DNA from: Candidatus Gastranaerophilales bacterium
GTDB lineage: Bacteria; Cyanobacteriota; Vampirovibrionia; Gastranaerophilales; Gastranaerophilaceae
Reading direction: 5' to 3'
Assembly (NCBI GenBank): GCA_944324165.1
Contig: CALUVG010000015.1
Span: 1-53,563 of the forward strand
DNA length: 53,563 nt
Shown here: piece by piece, positions 8,661 through 18,021 of the stretch
Numbering within the stretch: position 1 is the first letter of the stretch
Layout: the number at the start of each line of letters is the position of its first letter
Translations under genes and position numbers: made by a program
Notes under the pieces: generated by a model
Seen by the model: the letters and a program-made list of their open reading frames with translations, nothing else
What the model was told of the DNA's origin: nothing
Databases searched by the model: none

Positions 8661-8695
8661 TAAAACTTAAAATATTTTTATAGTATTAACAAAAA

Positions 8696-9931
8696 CTACA
8701 GAATTGCCCCTTTAGGAACAACAGTTATGCCGCCTGCTGATACGTGGAAACCTCTTTTCTCATCTTCTTCTCTATCATATCCTATTCTCGTATTAGGTGG
8801 AATTTTAACGTTTTTATCAATAATGGCTTTTCTAATCTTTGAATAACGTCCGACTTCTACATTCTCCATCAAAATACTTTCTTCAACCTGAGAAAAACTA
8901 TTGATACGGACTTCAGGAGAAAGTACACATCTTGACAGGCTGCCGCCTGAGACAATACAGCCTTCTGAAACCATAGAATTTGTAGCCATACCCACACGGT
9001 CTCCTTCTTCCCATACAAATTTTGCAGGCGGATAATTATAGTTAAACGTTCTGATTGGCCACTCTTTAGAATACAGGTTTAACTCAGGATTATACTTTAA
9101 TAAATCCATATTTGCCTGCCAGTAAGCGTCTATACTGCCCACATCCATCCAATATCCGCGCTCGGTATCACTCATACCCGGGAAATTATTATCATTAAAA
9201 TTGTATACATAAATATTTTTACCTTCTGATAGCAGCATTGGAATTACATTTTTACCAAAATCATGACTTGAGGACTGAATTTGTTCATCTTGATTAAGCG
9301 CATCAAGCAAAACATTTTTATTAAAAATGTAATTTCCCATTGAGGCTAAACACATTTTTTCATTGCCCGGAATTGTTTTTGGGCTATATTGCGGCTTTTC
9401 GACAAAATTAACCAGTCTCCAGTTTTCATCAACCTCAATAATTCCAAATTCAGATGCTTCTTCTATCGGAATAGGAATAGCTGAAATTGAAAGGTCTGCC
9501 TCACATTCTTTATGAAAATCAAGCATTTGAGAAACATCCATTTTATAAATGTGGTCACCGCCAAATATGCATACATAATCAGGATCTTCGTCCGTAATAT
9601 GAAAAACATTCTGATAAATAGCATCAGCAGTACCGCGATACCACTCATTACCTGTACGCATCTGCGCCGGCGCTAAATCAACATACTGGTTTAAAAATGG
9701 AGACAAAGCCCAGCCACGCGTTATGTGTTTGTTCAAAGAATCAGACTTATACTGCGTTAACACTTTTATCTTGAAAAATCCTGAATTAATAAAATTATTC
9801 AAAACAAAATCAATAATCCTGTATCTGCCGCCAAATGGGACAGCAGGTTTTGCTCTGTCCTTAGTCAGCGGATATAAACGTTTACCTTCACCACCAGCCA
9901 AAATCATAACAAGTGCATCGTCAATAGACAT
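8696..9931 (-). CDS. glgC: Glucose-1-phosphate adenylyltransferase (ADP-glucose pyrophosphorylase)
   Basis: The enzyme makes ADP-glucose from ATP and glucose-1-phosphate, the committed step of glycogen synthesis. The 411-residue protein begins with ILAGGEGKRLYPLTKDRAKP (nucleotidyl-transfer signature). It continues with GGRYRIIDF, has the FGGDHIYKMD metal site and the FVEKP substrate loop, and ends in a left-handed beta-helix domain (SGGSLSRCVLSPEVRINSFS). Full length, all core motifs present. It is transcribed alone, convergent with ftsZ. It indicates glycogen storage. No other glg gene is nearby. Confidence 0.95.
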   Translation of the reverse strand: MSIDDALVMILAGGEGKRLYPLTKDRAKPAVPFGGRYRIIDFVLNNFINSGFFKIKVLTQYKSDSLNKHITRGWALSPFLNQYVDLAPAQMRTGNEWYRGTADAIYQNVFHITDEDPDYVCIFGGDHIYKMDVSQMLDFHKECEADLSISAIPIPIEEASEFGIIEVDENWRLVNFVEKPQYSPKTIPGNEKMCLASMGNYIFNKNVLLDALNQDEQIQSSSHDFGKNVIPMLLSEGKNIYVYNFNDNNFPGMSDTERGYWMDVGSIDAYWQANMDLLKYNPELNLYSKEWPIRTFNYNYPPAKFVWEEGDRVGMATNSMVSEGCIVSGGSLSRCVLSPEVRINSFSQVEESILMENVEVGRYSKIRKAIIDKNVKIPPNTRIGYDREEDEKRGFHVSAGGITVVPKGAIL

Positions 9932-10098
9932 GATATCTCCTTTTCTTTTACCCCTTATTGATTATAATTATACACCATGCCTGAATATTTTGCACAAATT
10001 TTTAATTATTTACATTTTGTTTTTTAACTTTAGCATCAATTGTTTATAGTATACCGAATCATTATCAAAAAAGTTAAGGAATAAAATCCTGCTACCTA

Positions 10099-11229
10099 TT
10101 ATATATCAATATCTTTTCGATAATATTTGTGTTTCATTTGAATTTTTTCAGCGTAATTTTTTAAAATTGGGAATGGATTTTCTGAATTTGTGCATATAGA
10201 GAGCACACGACCGCCATTAGAATATAATTTCCCGTCTTTCTCGATAACTCCTGCATTATAAACCACTACACGACTATCTTCCGGAAGTATTATTTCATCC
10301 CCCTTTATCGGAGTATCAGGATAACCTTCAGCCGCAATGGTTAAGCATGCACCAACCCCGTCTTTGTATTCAGGTTCAGTTCCATTAATCAAAATATCAA
10401 GAAAATCATTTTTTAAATTAGTCAATATTGCCTGACATTCCGGATCTCCAAGGCGTACATTATATTCAAGCACATACCAGTCATTTTTTGCCCATATAAG
10501 ACCTGAATAGATAAATCCTCTAAATTCTGCCTCTGCATTCAAAAGCGCGCTTTCTAAACGTTTTAAATATATATCTAATTTTACCTGCTGTTCACTACTT
10601 AGCGTAACAGGCGTGTAAGCCCCCATTCCGCCTGTATTCGGTGAATTTTTATCAGCAGAAAGCCGCTTGAAATCACGTGCAGGTCTGAAATTTATCAATC
10701 TGCCGTCATACAGATATGACATAACAGAAATTTCATCACCTTCCAGATATTCCTCAATAAAATATCTCATGCCGGTAAATTTTCTTGCAAAAGCATTTTT
10801 TTCTTCATTATTATAAACTACTTTTACACCTTTTCCCTTACATAGCCCGTCAAATTTAAGTACTTGAGGAAATTCATTGGATTCAATTGGTAAAAGCTTT
10901 GCACATTTAATTCCATTATTTACTATAAAACTTTTGGCAAACAGCTTTGAACTTTCCAACCTTGAAAAAGCTTGATTTATCCCGATACATTTAATACCGG
11001 CATTCTCAAATTTATCAACCATGCCGTCACAAATCGGCTGCTCCGGACCAAAGATTACTAAATCAGGTATCTCAGGCAGCTTTTCAATATCGACATTATA
11101 ATTGCAGTCCAGATACGGGGTTAAATCTTCAATTAAATGAACCTTATCTGATAACGCGGATTTTTCACAAGCCGATTTTATTGCCTGTTCGCGTGCTCCA
11201 TTTCCAACTACCCATATATCTAATGACAT
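10099..11229 (-). CDS. purD: Phosphoribosylamine--glycine ligase PurD
   Basis: PurD is an ATP-grasp enzyme joining phosphoribosylamine and glycine to make GAR. The start is set at 11229 (MSLDIWVVGNGAREQAI) rather than at an upstream ATG, because AGGAGG sits 9 bases ahead of it and the N-terminal GNGAREQ motif follows directly. That gives 376 residues, shorter than the usual 420 or so. The reductions are in loops, and the signatures NTGGMGAYTPV, LEYNVRLGDPECQ and EYLEGDEISVM are intact. It overlaps the end of purN by 10 bases and is the last gene of a purM-purN-purD operon. Confidence 0.93.
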   Translation of the reverse strand: MSLDIWVVGNGAREQAIKSACEKSALSDKVHLIEDLTPYLDCNYNVDIEKLPEIPDLVIFGPEQPICDGMVDKFENAGIKCIGINQAFSRLESSKLFAKSFIVNNGIKCAKLLPIESNEFPQVLKFDGLCKGKGVKVVYNNEEKNAFARKFTGMRYFIEEYLEGDEISVMSYLYDGRLINFRPARDFKRLSADKNSPNTGGMGAYTPVTLSSEQQVKLDIYLKRLESALLNAEAEFRGFIYSGLIWAKNDWYVLEYNVRLGDPECQAILTNLKNDFLDILINGTEPEYKDGVGACLTIAAEGYPDTPIKGDEIILPEDSRVVVYNAGVIEKDGKLYSNGGRVLSICTNSENPFPILKNYAEKIQMKHKYYRKDIDI

Positions 11230-11822
11230 TCGCCGCAGCCTCCTGAGCAATTCCCCGAACATCCGCCAATGAGATCAGAAAAATCAAAAACTTCATCCTT
11301 TAAAAGTTTTTCTATAACAATAGGATAAAGTTTATGTTCAAGGTTATGAATTTCAGCCTCAAGCTCATCATAATGCATAAGATTACCGATTAAGACAGGA
11401 TATTGAGCAATAATTTTACCTCCGTCAAGTTCACTTGTAACATGATGAACAGTTACACCGCTTACCTTTACACCGGCTTCAAAAGCTCTAAAAATTGCAT
11501 CTTTTCCTTTAAATGCAGGCAATAAAGACGGATGTATATTGATAAACTTGCCAAGATTTAATACATCATCCGGCAAAATTCTCATATAACCTGCTAATAC
11601 TATTAAATCAAAATTATTAACAGCAAAATAAGCCCCATTTTGTTCAAATGGCAAGTATTTATATTTTATTCCTAATTTCTTTGCTCGTTCCAGAATGTAG
11701 GCATTAACCTTATCTGAAAGACATGTTATATCAACCTCCATCTCCGGTTTCTGTTCAAAGTATTTAACTATAGCCTCAAAATTTGAGCCATTACCGGAGC
11801 CCATTATCGCAATTTTTTTCAT
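11220..11822 (-). CDS. purN: Phosphoribosylglycinamide formyltransferase PurN
   Basis: PurN formylates GAR with 10-formyl-THF. The 200 residues show MGSGNGSNFEAI (phosphate loop, 7-18). Catalytic-site residues N95 and H97 lie in INIHPSLLP, then GVTVHHV, then D133 in ELDGG. All are as in the family. Unusually, the last 15 residues form a Cys/Gly-rich tail, CSGNCSGGCGECH, with four cysteines and a terminal histidine that the canonical enzyme lacks. The tail's DNA also carries the ribosome-binding site of purD. Its ATG overlaps the purM stop (ATGA). Confidence 0.95.
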   Translation of the reverse strand: MKKIAIMGSGNGSNFEAIVKYFEQKPEMEVDITCLSDKVNAYILERAKKLGIKYKYLPFEQNGAYFAVNNFDLIVLAGYMRILPDDVLNLGKFINIHPSLLPAFKGKDAIFRAFEAGVKVSGVTVHHVTSELDGGKIIAQYPVLIGNLMHYDELEAEIHNLEHKLYPIVIEKLLKDEVFDFSDLIGGCSGNCSGGCGECH

Positions 11823-12727
11823 TCTAATACCCTCCCCAACTCAAAAGGTTCAAATTCCTTACAAATTTTAAAAACTACTTCTTTATTTTCTTGTGTACAA
11901 AATATACAAAACCCAACTCCGCAGTTAAAAACTGCTTGCATTTCATCTCCCACAATTTCTGCTAATTTAGTATAAATTGGCTGGCAAGGTATACTTTGCC
12001 TATAGAGTTCAAGTCTCTTAAGCTCAGATATTCTTGATAAATTTTCTTCAAGACCGCCGCCTGTTACGTTTACACCTGCTTTAATCAGTCCTTTATCCCA
12101 TAGTTTTCTTACTGTGTTGTAATAAATAAAAGTTGGTTTAAGACACTCTGCAAATTCATCTTCTGACAAGAGATTTTCTTTGTACAATTTTCTAATCAAA
12201 GAAAACCCGTTAGCATGAATCCCGCTTGATTTTAATCCTACAATTATATCGCCTTTATTAATTGATATACTAGAAGTTTTTCCAATTCCGAGGGCAAATC
12301 CTGCAATATCAATACAGTTTTCTTTCAATAAATCCGGCATCTCTGCGGTTTCACCGCCAAGCAGTTCACAATTACATTGTGACAAAACAGCATTTAATTC
12401 AAAAATAATTTTAGATACCACATCACTATCAAGTTTATTAACAGCAATATAATCAGAAAATCCTATAGCTTTGACATTACGCGTTGCCATATCATTTAAA
12501 TTTGCAGCAACAAGATCTACCGCTATTGTTTTATAAAGTTTTCTTTCATATAAAGGAATTATCTTTGTACCAATACCGTCTGTACAACTAAAAATTTTTA
12601 TTCCATTGTATTCCAGCCCACCGACAAATTCACTGAAATTCGGTTGATTGAATTTAGAACAAAGTTTTTTATTTAAACTAGCTGCCTCTTCAAGATTTAC
12701 ACCGGCATTTTTATACATATCACCCAT
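11819..12727 (-). CDS. purM: Phosphoribosylformylglycinamidine cyclo-ligase PurM
   Basis: PurM (AIR synthetase) closes the imidazole ring using ATP. The protein is 302 residues or, from the internal Met at 12718, 299. The N-terminal YKNAGVNLEEA matches the family start. Also present are the ATP-site segments TDGIGTKI, AVDLVAANLNDM, LLGGETAEMPD, SSGIHANGFSLIRK and VTGGGLEEN. It is about 40 residues shorter than E. coli PurM, mainly in the C-terminal half. First gene of the purM-purN-purD operon. The other purine genes are not in the window. Confidence 0.94.
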   Translation of the reverse strand: MGDMYKNAGVNLEEAASLNKKLCSKFNQPNFSEFVGGLEYNGIKIFSCTDGIGTKIIPLYERKLYKTIAVDLVAANLNDMATRNVKAIGFSDYIAVNKLDSDVVSKIIFELNAVLSQCNCELLGGETAEMPDLLKENCIDIAGFALGIGKTSSISINKGDIIVGLKSSGIHANGFSLIRKLYKENLLSEDEFAECLKPTFIYYNTVRKLWDKGLIKAGVNVTGGGLEENLSRISELKRLELYRQSIPCQPIYTKLAEIVGDEMQAVFNCGVGFCIFCTQENKEVVFKICKEFEPFELGRVLE

Positions 12728-12815
12728 ACAGCAATTTTATTACAAAATCAAAATACTGGCAAAAAATTTTATTACGTGATTTAATAAGTTAGACACATTT
12801 AACAATGGAGAAAAA

Positions 12816-13175
12816 ATGAAAGTTCAAAAATATAACTCAGCACAATCTTTCGGAGTAAAACTCGATACCGCAAAAGTCCTTGAAGTAACTTCGATGAAAA
12901 TTTTCAAAAGTGAAGGCATAAAAGGCTTTGATGAAGTTATTAATGCACTGGGCACGAAACCGCCGCACTTAAAAGCATACGGAAATCGCGGCGCAAAATA
13001 TTATGCAGAACTAACAGGGAAAAAAATTATGGATAAATATCCCGCAATAAAAGACGCTACAGAAGAAATACTAAAAATTACCCAATCAAACCCTCTTTTG
13101 AAAAAAAATGAATTAAATAAAGCTGTCCGGCCAATAATTGACAGATTGGGCAATGAAATTGATATTTCAATCTAA
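12816..13175 (+). CDS. Small lineage-specific protein with N-terminal SFG motif
   Basis: No family was recognised for this 119-residue protein. It begins with a polar leader MKVQKYNSAQ followed by SFGVKL. The rest is lysine-rich and predicted helical, with no membrane segment and no cysteine. The leader plus F-x-G arrangement recurs in three other unassigned proteins of this window (at 23445, 25200 and 41117). It is divergent from purM, with an 88-base gap that must hold promoters for both, and it ends in a terminator shared with oadB. It is probably a real gene: it has a ribosome-binding GGAG and its own terminator. Confidence 0.75.
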   Translation: MKVQKYNSAQSFGVKLDTAKVLEVTSMKIFKSEGIKGFDEVINALGTKPPHLKAYGNRGAKYYAELTGKKIMDKYPAIKDATEEILKITQSNPLLKKNELNKAVRPIIDRLGNEIDISI

Positions 13176-13180
13176 TAAAA

Positions 13181-13207
13181 AAGACCGCTTTTCTAAAAAA
13201 CGGTCTT
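13181..13207. terminator. Bidirectional terminator between converging genes
   Basis: AAGACCG (13181-13187) pairs with CGGTCTT (13201-13207) between the plus-strand small gene ending at 13175 and the minus-strand oadB ending at 13234. A/T runs lie on both sides. Confidence 0.7.
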
Positions 13208-13233
13208 CACTTTAAATATTTTATTCACAAAGA

Positions 13234-14409
13234 TTAATTGCATAAAGCAAGTAAAATACCAGCGGCTACAGCCGAACCGATTACACCGGCGACATTTGGT
13301 CCCATAGCGTGCATTAAAAGATAATTCTGGCTATTTGCTTCAAGCCCCACCTTATTAGAAACACGTGCAGCCATAGGAACTGCCGATACGCCTGCAGAGC
13401 CTATTAACGGATTAATTTTTTCCTTAGAGAACAAATTCAACACTTTCGCAAACACAACACCGCCTGCTGTTGCAAACGAAAATGCAAGAATTCCTAAAAT
13501 CAAAATAAATAATGTTTGTGTTGTTAAAAACTGATCAGCCGATAACTTTGATCCTACTGATAATCCTAAAAATATTGTTACAATATTAATCAAAGCATTT
13601 TGCATTGTATCAGAAAGTCTCTCAACAACGCCGCATTCTTTACACAAATTACCAAAAGTAAGTGCCCCTACAAGCGGGCATGCGTCCGGTAAAAATATTA
13701 TACAAAGTCCCAGAACAACAAGAGGAAAAACAATTTTCTCCCGTTTAGAAACTTCACGAAGCTGTTTCATTTCAATTGCACGTTCTTCTTTTGTGGTCAA
13801 AGCTTTCATAATCGGCGGCTGGATTACCGGAACAAGTGCCATATATGAATAAGCGGCAACCGCAATTGCACCGAGCAATTCTGGCGCAAGTTTTGAAGTA
13901 ACATAAATAGATGTAGGTCCATCTGCCCCGCCAATAATACCAATTGCACCGGATTGCGGCAATGTAAATCCGAATATACACAACGCCAGTAACAAGGCTC
14001 CAAATATTCCAAACTGAGCAGCACCACCAAGCAAAGCTGTTTTAGGATTAGCAATCAACGGACCAAAATCTGTCATTGCCCCAACACCCATAAATATAAT
14101 TAGCGGAAATAGTCCTTTATGAATTCCAGCCTCATATATTATTCCTAAAAATCCGTTAGGGTCAGCAATACCCGCTACCGGTATATTTGATAAAAGCCCT
14201 CCAAAAGCAATAGGTACTAATAACAAAGGCTCAAATTCCTTTTTAATTCCCAGCCATAATAAAAATAAACAAACTAAAATCATAATCGGCGATCCGAATT
14301 GATGTAAAAATTGTTCAAATCCGCTGGTAATATTCGGGTCGACAGGCTGAACAAAATTGGCTATACCTGTTGACTGCCATAATTTATATAAGCTATCTGC
14401 AATATTCAT
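13234..14409 (-). CDS. oadB: Na+-translocating decarboxylase beta subunit
   Basis: This integral membrane subunit decarboxylates carboxybiotin and exports Na+. The 391 residues contain about nine hydrophobic segments and the hallmark [11 protein letters not shown] stretch that carries the Na+/catalytic aspartate. Conserved [14 protein letters not shown] and [11 protein letters not shown] segments near the C-terminus are the second hallmark. The length is typical of OadB, MmdB and GcdB. With the alpha and gamma genes upstream the unit is complete. The substrate specificity of the complex is set by the alpha subunit. Confidence 0.95.
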   Translation of the reverse strand: MNIADSLYKLWQSTGIANFVQPVDPNITSGFEQFLHQFGSPIMILVCLFLLWLGIKKEFEPLLLVPIAFGGLLSNIPVAGIADPNGFLGIIYEAGIHKGLFPLIIFMGVGAMTDFGPLIANPKTALLGGAAQFGIFGALLLALCIFGFTLPQSGAIGIIGGADGPTSIYVTSKLAPELLGAIAVAAYSYMALVPVIQPPIMKALTTKEERAIEMKQLREVSKREKIVFPLVVLGLCIIFLPDACPLVGALTFGNLCKECGVVERLSDTMQNALINIVTIFLGLSVGSKLSADQFLTTQTLFILILGILAFSFATAGGVVFAKVLNLFSKEKINPLIGSAGVSAVPMAARVSNKVGLEANSQNYLLMHAMGPNVAGVIGSAVAAGILLALCN

Positions 14410-14444
14410 AATAAATTATCCTTTTCTAATCTCAAAAGCACAGA

Positions 14445-16229
14445 TTACCCGACAGTAACCAGCACTTCTCCTGTTTTAACTTTATTTCCTACTTCAATTT
14501 CCACAGCCTGAACTGTACCTGATACCGGTGACTTAATTTCAGTTTCCATTTTCATAGCCTCAATAACAGCAATTACATCACCTTCATTTATATAATCACC
14601 GGTTGAGACAAGAACCTTAAGAACAGTACCCGGTAAAGCTGCCTTAACAGGCGTTCCTTCCCCGGCAGGAACGGCTGTAGCATCAATCCCCGCTTTTACA
14701 TTGATATCATATAATTTGCCGTTAACCGTTGCTTTATCTCCTTCAATAGTAACCGCATACTTTTTACCGTTGACAGAAACTGTATACCCGCCGGTTGAAT
14801 CAATTTTAGGCTCAGTTTCACCTTTTTCACATTTTCTGACTCCAATAGTGCCCTTGCCTTGTAAAAATAATATACCTTTTTCCTTACAAGCTGCAGAGAT
14901 AAATATATTTTCGTCATTAACCGGCAATCCTGCTTCTTCTAAACGTTTAGTTGCAGCAGCAATACCTTTTTCCGGATCTCTGTCATTAATATCTACAACA
15001 GTCTCGGTTGTCGGCTGCAAGCCTAATTGCTCGGACGCAATTTTAACAACTTCAGCATCCGGTTCACAAGGAGTTTTGCCAAAATATCCGAGAACCATTT
15101 TGCCATAACCCTCTGCAACTTTTTTCCAGTTACCAAACATAACATTATTGAATGCCTGCTGGAAATAGAATTGGGAAACAGGAGTTACAGAAGTACCAAA
15201 GCCACCCTTCATAACAACTTCTTTCATAGCTGCAACAACTTCAGGAAATTTATCCATTAAATTGTTATCCCTTAGCATTTGTGTATTTGCGGTTAATGCC
15301 CCGCCCGGTAGCGGAGATTGTATAATCATAGGATTAACAGCCAGTGCTTCAGGCGGTAAGAAATAATCCTTCATGCATTCTTTGAAAATTTCTTCAGTTT
15401 CAAGTATTTTTTCAACATCAATACCCAAATCATAATCTGTACCTTTCACGGCATGCCACATAGAAACGATATCTGGCTGTGCAGTACCGCCGGAAACCGG
15501 TTTCATAGACAAATCTATACCGTCAGCCCCGCCGTCAAGTGCTGCAAGATAACATGCAAGCCCTGTGCCGGCTGTTTCATGAGAATGGAATCTAATATGT
15601 GCATTTTCCCCAAGAATTTCACGGGTTCGTTTAATTGTTTCATAAACTTTGCGCGGACTTGATGTTCCGGATGCGTCTTTGAATGCCAAACTGTCAAACG
15701 GAATACCTGCATCGAGAATATTTCTCAAAACCTTTTCATAAAAATCAACATCGTGAGCGCCGGTGCAGCCGTAAGGAAGTTCCATCATTGTAATAGTAAC
15801 TTCATGCTTTAAGCCGTTATCTCTAATACATTGCGCAGAATAAATTAAATTATTAACATCATTTAATGCATCAAAGTTTCTAACAGTAGTAATGCCATGT
15901 TTTTTAAACATTTTAGCATGAAGATTAATTATATCACGAGGTTGTGAATCCAATCCGACAACATTAACCCCTCTGGCAAGACTTTGCAGATTAATATCAG
16001 GTCCTACCGCCTCTCTAATTTTATCCATTGTTTCAAATGCATTCTCATTACAATAAAAAATAGGTGATTGGAAACGGGCTCCACCTGCCACTTCAAAATG
16101 TTTAATACCTGCATTAACCGCTGCCTGCAAAGCCGGGATAAAGTCATCCACAAAAACTCTGGCTCCATACACAGATTGAAACCCGTCACGGAACGAGGTA
16201 TCCATAACCTTAATTAATTTTTTTGCCAT
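14445..16229 (-). CDS. oadA: Decarboxylase/carboxylase alpha subunit with biotin domain
   Basis: The 594-residue protein combines three parts. A carboxyltransferase TIM barrel (about 1-300) starts VMDTSFRDGFQS and has RFHSHETAGTG and GGADGIDLSMKPVSGGTAQP. A PYC/OadA domain spans about 300-460. A C-terminal biotinyl domain has EAMKMETEI, with the biotin-accepting lysine at about residue 560. This is the layout of oxaloacetate decarboxylase alpha. It transfers the carboxyl group to biotin for removal by the membrane beta subunit. The presence of beta, gamma and BirA argues for a Na+ pump. Pyruvate carboxylase subunit B is the soluble alternative. Confidence 0.94.
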   Translation of the reverse strand: MAKKLIKVMDTSFRDGFQSVYGARVFVDDFIPALQAAVNAGIKHFEVAGGARFQSPIFYCNENAFETMDKIREAVGPDINLQSLARGVNVVGLDSQPRDIINLHAKMFKKHGITTVRNFDALNDVNNLIYSAQCIRDNGLKHEVTITMMELPYGCTGAHDVDFYEKVLRNILDAGIPFDSLAFKDASGTSSPRKVYETIKRTREILGENAHIRFHSHETAGTGLACYLAALDGGADGIDLSMKPVSGGTAQPDIVSMWHAVKGTDYDLGIDVEKILETEEIFKECMKDYFLPPEALAVNPMIIQSPLPGGALTANTQMLRDNNLMDKFPEVVAAMKEVVMKGGFGTSVTPVSQFYFQQAFNNVMFGNWKKVAEGYGKMVLGYFGKTPCEPDAEVVKIASEQLGLQPTTETVVDINDRDPEKGIAAATKRLEEAGLPVNDENIFISAACKEKGILFLQGKGTIGVRKCEKGETEPKIDSTGGYTVSVNGKKYAVTIEGDKATVNGKLYDINVKAGIDATAVPAGEGTPVKAALPGTVLKVLVSTGDYINEGDVIAVIEAMKMETEIKSPVSGTVQAVEIEVGNKVKTGEVLVTVG

Positions 16230-16263
16230 AATTTATATCCTTTCAACTTTCACTAAACTTCGC

Positions 16264-16497
16264 TTATCTTTTTGCCATTACGGCTGCAATTGCAACAGCT
16301 ATTGCCTCATCCTCTCTGACTGCAGCAGCCTTATGCTTTTCCACAACAACAACTTTTTCCGGATAAATCTTGTTTAAATAAGCAATAACGGCTGACATAA
16401 GATGCATGGCTCCAATCATCAGCAACAAAAAAGCCATTACAAATCCCATGCCTATAACCATAAGTATCATGCCTATTTTTAACATTTCCAAATTCAT
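16264..16497 (-). CDS. oadG: Decarboxylase gamma subunit (OadG family)
   Basis: This 77-residue protein has one membrane segment (about 6-30, MILMVIGMGFVMAFLLLMIG), a short loop, and a cytoplasmic tail of alternating Ala, Val and charged residues (KHKAAAVREDEAIAVAIAAV). That is the look of OadG, the small subunit which anchors alpha to beta and may bind zinc. Here the tail lacks an obvious histidine cluster. It overlaps birA by four bases (ATGA) and precedes oadA by 34 bases. Confidence 0.85.
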   Translation of the reverse strand: MNLEMLKIGMILMVIGMGFVMAFLLLMIGAMHLMSAVIAYLNKIYPEKVVVVEKHKAAAVREDEAIAVAIAAVMAKR

Positions 16498-17210
16498 AAT
16501 ATATCTCCTATAGTTAATACCACTTCCTTATTATCCGATACCAGTACCAGTTCCCCATCTTCGGTAACTGATTTTGCTATACCTGATTTATTTTCATTGA
16601 ACAACCTTACACAAATTTCTTTATTCAAAAAACAGGCATGCTTTAAATAATAATCCCTTATAGACTTGAATCCGGTATTTAAAAAATTATCATAATCTGC
16701 AAAAAAAGTCTCAACGAGCCTATCGCGAAAGCTGCTTAATACAATATCATGCCCGCATTCAAGGTTTAATGCCGCAGCCGGCTTATCAATACATTCCAAA
16801 GCTTCAGGGGCAGCATTTAAATTTACACCAATTCCTAAAACTAATCCTTTAAATGTGTTGCCGAGCATGACAGTTTCTGATAGAATTCCTGCAACTTTCC
16901 TACCGTTTAGCAGAACATCATTAGGCCACTTTATCTGCGGCTCTAAACCGTATTCCTCCAGCAGCATGCATAATTTTACAGATAAATACTGCGTAATATT
17001 TGAAAAAATATTTGAGAATGAAGAGGATGGCTTTAAAACAAAAGTTAAAAACAAATTGTCTCCCCCCGGATCAAGCCACGCTCTCTGAAGTCGACCATGC
17101 CCCGATGTCTGGCGTGCGGCATGGACAATAGTTTTATCTTCTAATTTGTCCAAATTTAATTTTGCATAACGATTGGTCGAATCTATTTCTTCCAGATAAA
17201 TATTAGACAT
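16494..17210 (-). CDS. birA: Biotin--[acetyl-CoA-carboxylase] ligase
   Basis: The ligase attaches biotin to the lysine of biotinyl domains. The 238-residue single-domain form (no N-terminal HTH, so no repressor function) has EEIDSTNRYAK, the biotinyl-AMP loop SGHGRLQRAW, KWPNDVLLNGRKVAGIL and GIGVNLN. The start at 17210 (MSNIYLEEIDSTN) is preferred over an ATG 7 codons upstream: a GAGGG precedes it and the family begins here. It is first in the operon with oadG, oadA and oadB, so the modifying enzyme is made with its biotin-protein substrate. Confidence 0.93.
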   Translation of the reverse strand: MSNIYLEEIDSTNRYAKLNLDKLEDKTIVHAARQTSGHGRLQRAWLDPGGDNLFLTFVLKPSSSFSNIFSNITQYLSVKLCMLLEEYGLEPQIKWPNDVLLNGRKVAGILSETVMLGNTFKGLVLGIGVNLNAAPEALECIDKPAAALNLECGHDIVLSSFRDRLVETFFADYDNFLNTGFKSIRDYYLKHACFLNKEICVRLFNENKSGIAKSVTEDGELVLVSDNKEVVLTIGDIL

Positions 17211-17253
17211 TTTCCCTCTTTCTCTGTTCAATTTTATACTAAAAAAAAAATAT

Positions 17254-17282
17254 TTGCGATTTTTTTTTCAGCGTTTTAGAAT
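17254..17282 (+). promoter_or_regulatory. Promoter of the ATP synthase operon
   Basis: TTGCGA (17254-17259) and TAGAAT (17277-17282) are separated by exactly 17 bp, 24 bases before the atpB ATG. A GGGAGAGG ribosome-binding site lies between. The A10 and T9 runs around the -35 box lie in the gap with divergent birA. Confidence 0.55.
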
Positions 17283-17306
17283 AAATTGTAAGGGAGAGGA
17301 AAATAT

Positions 17307-17990
17307 ATGGAACATTGGTTATATAGTATTAATCTTTCCGGTCATACACTAACTTTCAATCTGGACACAATATTCACAATGTGGTTTGCCATGATTGTTA
17401 TCATAATTTTTTCACTCTTGGCAACAAGAAAGTTATCTCTGGTTCCTAACAAACTTCAAGCTTTTTGTGAAGGAATTATGAACTTCTTCTGGGGAATAAT
17501 GGGGTCAATGAATACTGCAAAAGAACATGTTCCTCTTATTGCCTCTTTATTTTTATTTATAGTAATTGCTAACTTAATGGGGCAGCTGCCTCTTAGAATA
17601 ATTCATTTAAAAACCGGTGAACTCGCCTCACCAACTAATGATATTAATTTAACAGCAGGTTTGGCTGTTATAGTATTAATATATTATGTTACTGCCGGCA
17701 TCTTGAAAAAAGGTCCTAAATTCTTTTTGCACGAACTCAGTTTTACCGGAATAGTAACAATGTTTGTAGAAATACTGGAAATGGTTACAAGACCTTTAAG
17801 CCTTGCTATCCGACTTTTTGCCAATATTTTTGCAGGCGAAATTTTAGTTTCAATAGCATTAGGTGCATTTGCGTATTTTGCACCGCTTCCTATTATGCTG
17901 TTTGAAATATTTGTAGCCTTTGTTCAGGCTACGGTATTTATGATGCTGACTATTGCTTATGTATCGTCAGCAACAGGGCAAGAACATTAA
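17307..17990 (+). CDS. atpB: ATP synthase F0 subunit a
   Basis: Subunit a forms the ion half-channels next to the c ring. The 227-residue membrane protein has five or six hydrophobic segments. It contains SLAIRLFANIFAGEILV near residue 165, carrying the essential arginine (IR-L-F-A-N) that faces the c-ring carboxylate. The N-terminal segment is shorter than in cyanobacteria. It is first in the operon; no upstream atp1/atpI gene is present. A c subunit follows 31 bases later. Confidence 0.96.
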   Translation: MEHWLYSINLSGHTLTFNLDTIFTMWFAMIVIIIFSLLATRKLSLVPNKLQAFCEGIMNFFWGIMGSMNTAKEHVPLIASLFLFIVIANLMGQLPLRIIHLKTGELASPTNDINLTAGLAVIVLIYYVTAGILKKGPKFFLHELSFTGIVTMFVEILEMVTRPLSLAIRLFANIFAGEILVSIALGAFAYFAPLPIMLFEIFVAFVQATVFMMLTIAYVSSATGQEH

Positions 17991-18021
17991 TTTTTTACAT
18001 TTTTAAATAAGGAGAAAAATT

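Noticed and set aside
11229-11262. Upstream ATG of purD adding 11 residues
   Set aside because: The added MFGELLRRLRR is not like the family, and AGGAGG lies between it and the internal ATG that starts the conserved sequence.
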